Of a DNA stretch of 64,000 nucleotides, positions 34,431 to 42,237 are shown piece by piece. The stretch comes from UBA4738 sp002413305 (GTDB taxonomy: Bacteria; Actinomycetota; UBA4738): positions 1 through 64,000 of the forward strand of contig DAIUAM010000009.1 in NCBI GenBank assembly GCA_036847185.1, written 5' to 3'. Numbering within the stretch: position 1 is the stretch's first letter; the number at the start of each line of letters is the position of its first letter. The position numbers and the translations under genes are program-made. The notes beneath the pieces are model-generated. The model saw nothing but the letters and a program-made list of their open reading frames with translations. It had not been told where the DNA came from and did no database searches.

Positions 34431-36368
34431 CTACTTCAGATGCCGGTCGAACCACTCCAGCACGATCCTGAAGCGCTGGACGCGATGGACCGGGTTCCCG
34501 CTTCGGGTGAGCTCGTGCGACTCCTCGGGGAAGCGGACCATCTCGACCTCACGCTTCAACAAGCGCAGCGTGGTGAAGAGCTGTTCGGCCTGTTCGATCG
34601 GGCACCGGAGGTCGTTCTCCGAGTGCAGGATCAACAGCGGCGTGTGAACGTTCTGCGCGTACGTGGCCGGTGAAATGTCGAGGTAGGCCTGGACGTCTTC
34701 GAAGAGGAACTTGCCGAAGTACCCCTTGAAGTCCCAACCGAAGTCACTGGAGCCCCACATCGAAACCCATTGGTTCACCGCGCGCTCGGAGATGCCCGCC
34801 TTGAACCGGTCCGTGTGGCCAACGATCCACGAGGTCATGTACCCGCCGTACGAGCCGCCGATCACGCCGAGCCGTTCGCCGTCGATGAAGTCGAACCGCC
34901 GCACCGCCTCTTCGATCACGGCCATGCAGTCCTCGTAGTCCACCGACCCCCAGCCCGGCCCGGCGTCGCCCGGTCCCCGGATCGCCCGGCCCCACTCCTC
35001 GCTGTACCCGGACGAGCCGCGCGGGTTGCTGAACACAACCGCGTAGCCGCCGCCGCAGAACACCTGGAACTCGTCGAAGAACCTGTTCCCGTACTGGGTG
35101 AACGGTCCCCCGTGGATGTTGAGCAGCGCCGGATACTTCACGCCCGGTTCGAACCCCACCGGCTTCATGACCCACGCCTCCACCTCCGTCCCGTCGGCCG
35201 ACGTGGCGGTGAAGCGTTCGGCGGGAACCAGCTGCCGGCCTTCGGCGAATCCCTTGCCCACCTCGGTGACCTGTCGCTCGTCGATGTAGAGCTCCGACAG
35301 GCTGGTGGGCTCGGTCGCCGAGCACACCAGCCGGCCGCCGGCCACGTCGTACCCCGTCACGGTGCGCTCGCCTCCCACCGCAAGCTCGGGCTTGCCGGAA
35401 CCGTCGGAGGCCACTCGGTAGACGTGGGTGTTCCCGCGATCCTCGACGGCGAACACGATGTCATCGCCGTCCCAGATCGGCTCCCGGATCTGCGGGTAGG
35501 GGCTGCAGTTCCGGTCGAGCGATTCGGTCAGCAGGCGGACCTCGCCGCTCCCCGCGTCGACCACCCCGATCTGGGTGTGCTTCGGGTCGTCCCACTCCCC
35601 TGGATAGCGGCCCGCGGCCAACCGGCCGCCGTCGGGCGACCACGAGATGCCGTCGAACCCGCCGCCGCCCTGGGTGAGGCGGGTGGGTTCGCCGCCCTTC
35701 GCCTCGATCAGGTACACGTCGCTGACGTGATCGGTGTCCCAGTCCGGATGCCGCGCGGAGAGGAAGGCGATGGTCTTCCCGTCCGGCGACCACCGGGGGC
35801 CTGAGTCCTCGAAGTCTCCCGACGTGAGCTGGACCGGCTCGCCCGAGCCGTCGGCCTTGAGAGTGAACAGGTGCTGGGGCCGGTCGCCCGTCCAACCGAC
35901 GTGTTCGAGCTTGTACTTCAGGCGGGTGAACCGGCGAGGTTCCCGCTTCTTGTCGTCCTTCTCCTTGTAGGCCGGGTCCCGGACCCGGGAGACGAAGGCG
36001 ATGGTCGAACCGTCCGGCGACCACACGACCTCGTTCACGTCCTCATCCAGGCTGGTGAGCTTGCGGGGTTCGCCGCCAGCCACGGGCATCAGGTACAGCT
36101 GGCTGGATTCTCCTTCGCGGTTCGAGGTGAAGGCGAGCGTCGAACCGTCCGGCGACCACCGGGGGTCGGCGTCCCGCTTGGTCCCCGACGTGAACTGCCG
36201 GGGCTTCGACGAACCGTCCATCGGGGCCAGCCAGATCGCGGCCCGGTATTCGTTCGCCTTGCCGTCCACCCGAGCTACCGAGAAGGCCACCGTCCTGCCA
36301 TCCGGAGAGACCCGGGGGTCAGCCACTCCCGCCAGTTCGAAGACGTCCTCGGGAACCATTCCCCTCAT
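34431..36368 (-). CDS. S9 family peptidase (acylaminoacyl-peptidase/dipeptidyl-peptidase type)
   Basis: 645 aa prolyl-oligopeptidase-like enzyme. Residues about 10-380 are a beta propeller with repeated WSPDG motifs (DPRWSPDGSTLAFTSNREGE). The C-terminal alpha/beta hydrolase has the nucleophile in VIGGSYGGYMTSWIVGHTDR near residue 500, the acid in SENDLRCPIEQAEQ and the His in PEESHELTRSG. No signal peptide is present, so it is cytoplasmic. ATG 36368 follows AAGGAGGG. It is separated from hyuAB by the operator region and divergent from the receiver gene. Confidence 0.95.
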   Translation of the reverse strand: MRGMVPEDVFELAGVADPRVSPDGRTVAFSVARVDGKANEYRAAIWLAPMDGSSKPRQFTSGTKRDADPRWSPDGSTLAFTSNREGESSQLYLMPVAGGEPRKLTSLDEDVNEVVWSPDGSTIAFVSRVRDPAYKEKDDKKREPRRFTRLKYKLEHVGWTGDRPQHLFTLKADGSGEPVQLTSGDFEDSGPRWSPDGKTIAFLSARHPDWDTDHVSDVYLIEAKGGEPTRLTQGGGGFDGISWSPDGGRLAAGRYPGEWDDPKHTQIGVVDAGSGEVRLLTESLDRNCSPYPQIREPIWDGDDIVFAVEDRGNTHVYRVASDGSGKPELAVGGERTVTGYDVAGGRLVCSATEPTSLSELYIDERQVTEVGKGFAEGRQLVPAERFTATSADGTEVEAWVMKPVGFEPGVKYPALLNIHGGPFTQYGNRFFDEFQVFCGGGYAVVFSNPRGSSGYSEEWGRAIRGPGDAGPGWGSVDYEDCMAVIEEAVRRFDFIDGERLGVIGGSYGGYMTSWIVGHTDRFKAGISERAVNQWVSMWGSSDFGWDFKGYFGKFLFEDVQAYLDISPATYAQNVHTPLLILHSENDLRCPIEQAEQLFTTLRLLKREVEMVRFPEESHELTRSGNPVHRVQRFRIVLEWFDRHLK

Positions 36369-36570
36369 GCCCACCCTCCTTGTCGGTATTCGCGCGACCG
36401 CCATCTTGGCACGTCGTCCCCGCCGGTCGCATCCGGGCCCGTGCGCTCTTCGAACTTCCGCCTCGCGCTTGGTTCGGTCGGGTAGGCTGGCCTCACGGAC
36501 CGAGTCGTGCGAGCATCCTTGTCGCTCCGTTCGGCCGGTGGGACGCTGGCATCCGAGAAGGAGCTTCCGA

Positions 36571-36942
36571 GTGACGGTTCGCGTCTTGATCGTCGACGAC
36601 CAGGAGCCGTTCCGCCTCGCCGCCCGGATGGTGGTGGAGGCCACGGACGGCTTCGAAGTGGTGGGCGAGAGCGAGAGCGGCGAGGCTTCGATCGACGCCG
36701 CGAAGGAGCTCGACCCCGACCTGGTCCTGATGGACGTGAACCTGCCGGGGATCAACGGGCTGGAGGCGACCCGCAGGATCCTGGACGGGTCGACCCGGGT
36801 GGTGATCCTCCTGCTCTCCACCTACGAGGAGGAGGAGTACGCGCCGAGGGCCGCGGAGTGCGGGGCGGCGGCCTACATCCCGAAGTCGGCGTTCAGCCCG
36901 GACCGGCTCGAGCAGGCCTGGGCCGCAGCCTCCGCCGCGTGA
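36571..36942 (+). CDS. Stand-alone response-regulator receiver
   Basis: 123 aa NarL/CheY-type receiver only. The acidic pocket is LIVDDQEPF, the phospho-acceptor Asp is in LVLMDVNLPGING near residue 52, and the conserved Lys is in AAYIPKSAF. The switch Thr/Ser position is LLLSTYEE. There is no output domain, so it probably acts by protein interaction. GTG 36571 follows AGAAGGAG. It is at the head of the signalling island but not directly next to a kinase. Confidence 0.9.
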   Translation: MTVRVLIVDDQEPFRLAARMVVEATDGFEVVGESESGEASIDAAKELDPDLVLMDVNLPGINGLEATRRILDGSTRVVILLLSTYEEEEYAPRAAECGAAAYIPKSAFSPDRLEQAWAAASAA

Positions 36943-36993
36943 ACGGCCAGCCCGCCATGCCTCCAGCTGCGCCGAAGATGGGGCTTCACGGCC

Positions 36994-37233
36994 ATGCCTC
37001 GACCTGAACACCGGCGGAAGCGCGCGAACCGCGTGTTCGTCTGGTTCGAGCGCGGCGTGCTCGGCGTGGGGATGAGCATCATCGTTTCGTTCATCGAGCG
37101 CCGGCTACTCAAAGCGATCAAGAAGGGCGGGGTCGAACCGGCTCCCCGCACCGCGGCCGCAATCGAGGGTGCCGCACCGCCGGTCGAGGCCGGCGTGCAG
37201 GATCACGTCGAACTATCGACGCCGCCGCGCTAG
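36994..37233 (+). CDS. Small basic hypothetical protein
   Basis: 79 aa. It has a basic N-terminus (MPRPEHRRKRANRVF), an amphipathic hydrophobic stretch (WFERGVLGVGMSIIVSFIER) that could lie on or cross the membrane, and a Pro/Ala-rich acidic tail. No family is recognised and no strong Shine-Dalgarno is seen. Its 3' end overlaps the convergent USP-kinase gene by 21 bp. It may be co-transcribed with the receiver 51 bp upstream. Confidence 0.45.
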   Translation: MPRPEHRRKRANRVFVWFERGVLGVGMSIIVSFIERRLLKAIKKGGVEPAPRTAAAIEGAAPPVEAGVQDHVELSTPPR

Positions 37234-39282
37234 ATCCACCACTAGGCCGACGGTGAGCGCGCCCCCGAGCCCGCCGAGGGTCGACGGCACCCAGGCTCCC
37301 ACGTGGGTGGAGGACGCCGTGATCGCCGTCGCGACCAGCGCGCCCCCGGCCGTGAGCGCCAGGGAGAGCCGCCGCCCCGCCCGCCGGATGTCGTCCTCCA
37401 GGCGTTCGGTTCCCCGGAAGTTCACGGTCAGCTTTGGCCCAGGGCGGGAGCCGGAGAGCCGTTCGATCGCTTCGATCAGCCGGGTGAACCGGACCCGGAA
37501 CTTCTGGGCCTCGTAGAAGAGCTGCTTGGGGTCGATGCGGTCCTTGATCTTCCGGACCAGCCCCTTGGTCAGGTACTGCCCGGCTACCGCGAACGGATCG
37601 AGGGTGGGATCGAGCTGGGCGGTGGCAAGCTGCATCTGCGCAAGCGCCTTCCCGGTCAGGGCAAGGGAGGCCGGCAGTGCCACGTCGTGCTCGATCGAGA
37701 TCTCGGTGATCTCCTGAAGGATCGGGCCGAGCTGGATCTCCTTCAGCGAGACGTTGCGGTACTTCGCCATCACCGCGCCGAGGTCCTCCTGGAACGCGTG
37801 CACGTCGATGTCCACCCGCTGATCCTGCCCCGCAAGCATGAGCGTGACATCGGTGAGGAACGACACGTCCTCCTGCCAGAACGCCATCAGCATGAGCATC
37901 AGCAGCTCGCGCACATCGGGGCCGAGCTCCCCGACCATGCCGAAGTCCAGGAAGTAGATGCTGTCGTTCCACCACATCAGGTTCCCGGGGTGCGGGTCGG
38001 CATGGAAGAAGCCGTCGGTGAGGATCTGCGCGTAGTAGGACTCCAGGAGCTGGCGGGCGGCTTCCTTTCGAGCCTCCCCCTCCGGCGCCTCGCGGATCGG
38101 CACCCCCTGGATCTCCTGCATGACCAGCAGGCGCGCGCTGGTGTACTCGGTGAACACGCCGGGAACCTCCAGCCGGGGATACGGCTCCAGCACGCCCCGC
38201 ATCCGGGCGATGTTCGAAGCCTCCTGCCGGAAGTCCAGCTCCCGCTTCAGGGATGCGGACAGGTGCTCGAAGATCGCGCCCGTGTCGACGATCTGCCGGA
38301 ACGCCGGCCGGTCGGCCGTCTTGCCGGCGAACATCTCGAGCAGCCCGAGGTCGCGCATGATGTCGTCGCGGGCCGTGGGCCGCTGGACCTTGATCACCAC
38401 ACGCTCCCCGCCGGTCAGCGTGGCCCGGTGGACCTCCGCGATGGTCCCCGCCGCCATCGGCTCCGGGACGAGCGATTCGAACACGTCCTCCCACGGGACC
38501 CCCAGTTCCTCCTCCATCACCCGGACGACCTCTTCCTGGGTGAGCGGCGGGACGTTGTCCTGGAGCCGGGCCAGCTCCTCGACGAAGGCGGGCGGCAGCA
38601 GGTCCGGGCGGGTGGAGAGGATCTGCCCGAGCTTGGCGAACGTCGGCCCCAGCTCCTCCAGGGACTGCCGGAAGCGGACGGCCCGGGTCCGCATCGAGAC
38701 CTCGCCGGCGTCCTTCGACCTGCCGAACAGCTCCCGAAGACCCTCCTTCGCCACGACCTTGCCGATCGTTGCGGCCCGGCCGAGCAGGCGGCCTTCGACG
38801 TCGACCTCCCGTGGCTCCCCGCTGGAGAGGGTCGGCGCCGTCCCGGCGAACCCGTCCCCGGACAGCTCGGCGGTGTTCACGATGACCACGGTGCAGCGCG
38901 CGTTGTGGCTGACCCGGTTGGGAACGTTGCCGAGCAGGAACTCCTTCCGGCCAGTCATCCCCACGTTGCCGACGACCAGGACGTCGATGTGCTGGTCGTG
39001 AGCAGCGTTGACGATGGCCCGCGCGGGATCGGTGTCGACGGCCACGTGGGCCCGCCCCCGAGCCCCTGCCACCCGCCGGGCCTCCTGTTCGAGGTCTGAC
39101 TGCGCGAAACCTGCCCGGGTGGATTCGGCCTGGCCGGCCTCGGTCCCGGAGGTGTTCTCCGGGACCAGGACCTGGAGGAGCCATAGCTCGGCGCCGTAGT
39201 TCTCGGCCATGCGCGCCGCCCAGCCCACGGCCCGGCCCGCGCTCGGCGAACGGTCGGTAGCGACCATGATGCGACTGACCAC
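37213..39282 (-). CDS. Universal-stress domain fused to a UbiB/ABC1 atypical kinase
   Basis: 689 aa. Residues 1-150 form a UspA domain (VVSRIMVATDRSPSAGRAVG, with a VVGNVGMTGRKEFLLGNVP nucleotide loop). Residues about 190-600 are an ABC1/UbiB kinase: LGPTFAKLGQILSTRPDLLP (KxGQ motif), AAGTIAEVHRATL (the Ala-rich loop), RVVIKVQRP, KRELDFRQEASN, FFHADPHPGNLMWW and YFLDFGMVGE. Two membrane helices end the protein. Start GTG 39282 is set by AGGAGG 7 bp away; the ATG at 39336 has none. UbiB kinases act in quinone/isoprenoid lipid handling; the USP module suggests ATP- or stress-sensing. Confidence 0.9.
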   Translation of the reverse strand: MVSRIMVATDRSPSAGRAVGWAARMAENYGAELWLLQVLVPENTSGTEAGQAESTRAGFAQSDLEQEARRVAGARGRAHVAVDTDPARAIVNAAHDQHIDVLVVGNVGMTGRKEFLLGNVPNRVSHNARCTVVIVNTAELSGDGFAGTAPTLSSGEPREVDVEGRLLGRAATIGKVVAKEGLRELFGRSKDAGEVSMRTRAVRFRQSLEELGPTFAKLGQILSTRPDLLPPAFVEELARLQDNVPPLTQEEVVRVMEEELGVPWEDVFESLVPEPMAAGTIAEVHRATLTGGERVVIKVQRPTARDDIMRDLGLLEMFAGKTADRPAFRQIVDTGAIFEHLSASLKRELDFRQEASNIARMRGVLEPYPRLEVPGVFTEYTSARLLVMQEIQGVPIREAPEGEARKEAARQLLESYYAQILTDGFFHADPHPGNLMWWNDSIYFLDFGMVGELGPDVRELLMLMLMAFWQEDVSFLTDVTLMLAGQDQRVDIDVHAFQEDLGAVMAKYRNVSLKEIQLGPILQEITEISIEHDVALPASLALTGKALAQMQLATAQLDPTLDPFAVAGQYLTKGLVRKIKDRIDPKQLFYEAQKFRVRFTRLIEAIERLSGSRPGPKLTVNFRGTERLEDDIRRAGRRLSLALTAGGALVATAITASSTHVGAWVPSTLGGLGGALTVGLVVDLARRRR

Positions 39283-39502
39283 GACGGATCCTCCTGCGGA
39301 AGGCGGCCGGCCCTGATGCGATGGCCGGTCAGCCATTACAGCACACCGGCCCGGGACCGAGAGGGGTGGTGGCATCCCCCGTCCCCCGGCGCGGGCTTCC
39401 CGCCGAGCGTTCGTGGTCCGCTCCCAGAAGTGGTGCTCCCAGGATGGGCTCCCGGTGCCGCTGCGCATACCGTCCGAGGTGATGAACGAAAGGGGGCACG
39501 AG

Positions 39503-39913
39503 ATGATCCGGAAGATCCTGGTGGGGACCGATACCAGCGCCTCGGCGGACCTGGCGGTGAACACGGCGGCCGACCTGGCCCGAACCAACGGCGCCGAGCT
39601 GACCGTGCTCTACGTCCGCCCGCCGGAAGCGGCGCGGGAGGTATTCGACCCGAAACGCTCGGCCGATCCCGACGCCTATCTCGGGAAGATGGTGGCCCGG
39701 TTCCCGGACCTTCGAATCCGGACCCGCGCGGAGGGCGGCGAACCTGCCGACCGGATCTGCGCGGTCGCCGCCGAGGAGGGGGCCGACGTGATCGTGGTCG
39801 GGAACCGCGGGATCGACGGGCGGCGACGCGGCTTCCTGCAGAGCGTGCCGGCGACCGTGGCGCGGCACTCACCGTGTTCGGTCCTCATCGTCGACACCCG
39901 GGTCGCCCACTGA
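39503..39913 (+). CDS. Universal stress protein (UspA family)
   Basis: 136 aa single UspA domain: MIRKILVGTDTSASADLAVN, then ADVIVVGNRGIDGRRRGFLQ with the G2xG9x-type ATP loop, ending SVPATVARHSPCSVLIVDTR. Start 39503 is preferred because of the AAGGGGG before it; ATG 39482 in frame is possible. It is divergent from the USP-UbiB gene and shares ancestry with its N-terminal domain. Confidence 0.9.
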   Translation: MIRKILVGTDTSASADLAVNTAADLARTNGAELTVLYVRPPEAAREVFDPKRSADPDAYLGKMVARFPDLRIRTRAEGGEPADRICAVAAEEGADVIVVGNRGIDGRRRGFLQSVPATVARHSPCSVLIVDTRVAH

Positions 39914-40065
39914 GCGGAGGCTTGCTTTGTGGAGGTTGACCAGCGCTTTCGTGCACACTGGTCCCCGGTGCGGACGATCGGGGTGGAGGGTTCGAAGGGT
40001 ATGAGAGAGCGAACGCTGCGGCTGGCTGCGTCCATCTCCGGCGCGAAACGGGCGGAGGTTCGCGG

Positions 40066-42237
40066 GTGACCGCCTCTGCCCCCACCGTTCAAGCGGTCGA
40101 GCCGACGGGACCACCGGCAGCGGCCGGGTGGATCCGCGTCCTCGGGTGGGTGGTGTGGATCGCCTCTGCCGGGTTCGCCGTGGTGGGCCTCGCGCTGGTC
40201 CTTCCCCATCGCAGGCTCACGATCCTCAACCTCTCACAGGATGGCGCGAGCGCGTTCATCGGGGTGACCTTCGCCACGATCGGCGTGTTCCTCGCCCACC
40301 GTCGACCTCGCCACCCGATCGCGTGGATCTTCCTGGCCATCGGGCTCAGCCAGAGCTTCTCGGTGTTCGCCCTGTACGGGACGGCGTCGGTGGCCACCGG
40401 GACCCGGTCCACTTGGGCCCAGGTCCTCACCTGGATGGAGACGTGGACCTGGGCACCGGGATTCGGGCTGATCCCCACCCTCCTCCTACAGCTCTTCCCG
40501 ACGGGACGACCCCTGTCGGCCCGGTGGCGGTGGCTGGTCCCGGCCACGCTGACCGGGCTCGGTCTCGCCATCGTTGGGACCGCCTTCCACCGCCAGGTTC
40601 CAGGGAGCACGGCGAACGCCAACGTCCCGCTCGGATATCGCAGCCCGGTGCCGACCGGTCACCTGCTCGACCCCCTGGTTGACATCTGCGTCGTTCTGTT
40701 GCTGATCTGTGCGGTCGCCTCGGTAGCGTCCATCATGCTGCGGTATCGGCGGTCGAGCGGAGAGGAACGCGAGCAGCTGAAGTGGTTCGCGACCTCCGCC
40801 GTGGGGACGGTGGTGTTCCTGACCGGCGGAGCCTTCCTGCCGGTCTCCGCTCCCGCCGGGGTCCGGGCCCTGATCTTCGCGGGCATCCCGCTCCTGCCGA
40901 TCGCCACGGCGGTGGCCATCCTCAAGTACCGCCTGTACGACATCGACGTGGTGATCAACAAGGCCGTCGTGTACGGCCTCCTGGCGGCGTTCATCACCAC
41001 CGTCTACGTGGCGATCGTGGTGGGGCTCGGCTCAGCGCTCGGCCATGGAGTGTCGAAGCCGAACCTCCCCCTGTCGATCCTGGCCACCGCTGTGGTCGCC
41101 GTGGCCTTCCAGCCGATCAGGGAGCGGGTTCAGAGGCTCGCCAACCGGCTGGTCTACGGCAAGCGGGCTACGCCGTACGAGGTACTGGCCGGCTTCGTCC
41201 AGCAGGTCGGCGGCACCTATGCCGCCGAGGACGTCCTGCCGAGGATGGCCCGGGCGCTCACCGAGGGGACGGGCGCGGCTGCCGGTTCGGTCTGGTTGAA
41301 GGTCGGCGCCGAACTTCGGCCCGAAGCCTCGTGGCCGTCCGAGCGGATCCGCGATCTCGCCTCTCTCACCATGCGCGGAGAGGACCTTCCCGACGTTCCC
41401 GGCGTCTCGCTGGCCCTGCCGGTCGTCCACCGGGGCGCGTTGCTCGGAGCGCTCACCCTGACGAAGCTACCGGGCGATCCGCTCACGTCCACCGAGCGGA
41501 GCCTCGCGGAGAACCTCGCGGGACAGGCCGGGCTGATCCTTCGCAACGTGGGACTGACCGAGGAGCTGCGGGCGCGACTCCGTGACCTCGAGGCGTCGCG
41601 CTCCCGCATCGTTTCCGCCGAAGAGGAGGAGCGGCGACGCGTGGAGCGCCGGGTCGAGGAGGGGGCTCGCCGGGACCTGGAGGCCACCGACTCCGCGCTC
41701 GATGAAGCGAGCGCGGCCCTGCAGAGCGACCCGGAACGGGCGATCCGGTCGCTGGGGACCTTCGGTGAACGAACCACGCACGCCCTCGAAAGCCTCCGGG
41801 AGGTCGCCCGGGGCATCTATCCACCCCTGCTCGCGGACAAGGGGTTGGTCCCGGCGCTCACGGCCCAGGCGGCGAAGGTACCAATCCCGGTCGACGTGCG
41901 CGGCGAGGGGATCGGCCGGCTCTCCGAGGACGTCGAGTCGACGATCTACTTCTGCTGTCTCGAGGCGCTGCAGAACGTCGTTGCGCACGCGCGGGCGTCG
42001 CTGGCAACGGTCACCCTGTCCCAGACGGGTCCTGACCTGGTTGTGGTCGTCTCCGACGACGGGCGAGGGTTCGATCCGGCCTCCACTCCATGGGGCGCCG
42101 GGCTCATGCACGTATCGGACCGGCTCGAGGCTCTCGAAGGAAGCCTGGAGATCTCCGGAGGGCCCGGTGGGGGCACCACGGTGCGTGTTCGGGTCCCGAT
42201 CGATCGTGACGAGCACGCCCTGGAGCCGGTGGGATGA
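40066..42237 (+). CDS. NarL-type membrane sensor kinase lacking the phospho-acceptor His
   Basis: 723 aa. About eight membrane helices fill residues 20-340 (RVLGWVVWIASAGFAVVGLA; KAVVYGLLAAFITTVYVAIV), followed by a GAF-like domain (about 360-490), the dimerisation helix and a HATPase_c domain (YFCCLEALQNVVAHARAS; VVSDDGRGFDPAS; MHVSDRLEALEGSLEISGG). The dimerisation motif reads RRRVERRVEEGARRDLEA, where the two paralogues have NIHDGAQQQ; residue 531 is Glu in place of His. The ATP-binding site looks intact. GTG 40066 follows GGAGG. It overlaps the next kinase by 4 bp. Confidence 0.92.
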   Translation: MTASAPTVQAVEPTGPPAAAGWIRVLGWVVWIASAGFAVVGLALVLPHRRLTILNLSQDGASAFIGVTFATIGVFLAHRRPRHPIAWIFLAIGLSQSFSVFALYGTASVATGTRSTWAQVLTWMETWTWAPGFGLIPTLLLQLFPTGRPLSARWRWLVPATLTGLGLAIVGTAFHRQVPGSTANANVPLGYRSPVPTGHLLDPLVDICVVLLLICAVASVASIMLRYRRSSGEEREQLKWFATSAVGTVVFLTGGAFLPVSAPAGVRALIFAGIPLLPIATAVAILKYRLYDIDVVINKAVVYGLLAAFITTVYVAIVVGLGSALGHGVSKPNLPLSILATAVVAVAFQPIRERVQRLANRLVYGKRATPYEVLAGFVQQVGGTYAAEDVLPRMARALTEGTGAAAGSVWLKVGAELRPEASWPSERIRDLASLTMRGEDLPDVPGVSLALPVVHRGALLGALTLTKLPGDPLTSTERSLAENLAGQAGLILRNVGLTEELRARLRDLEASRSRIVSAEEEERRRVERRVEEGARRDLEATDSALDEASAALQSDPERAIRSLGTFGERTTHALESLREVARGIYPPLLADKGLVPALTAQAAKVPIPVDVRGEGIGRLSEDVESTIYFCCLEALQNVVAHARASLATVTLSQTGPDLVVVVSDDGRGFDPASTPWGAGLMHVSDRLEALEGSLEISGGPGGGTTVRVRVPIDRDEHALEPVG

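Noticed and set aside
36994..37233. Toxin or antitoxin assignment for the 79-aa protein
   Set aside because: Small size and an amphipathic helix are not enough. There is no partner gene or recognisable motif.
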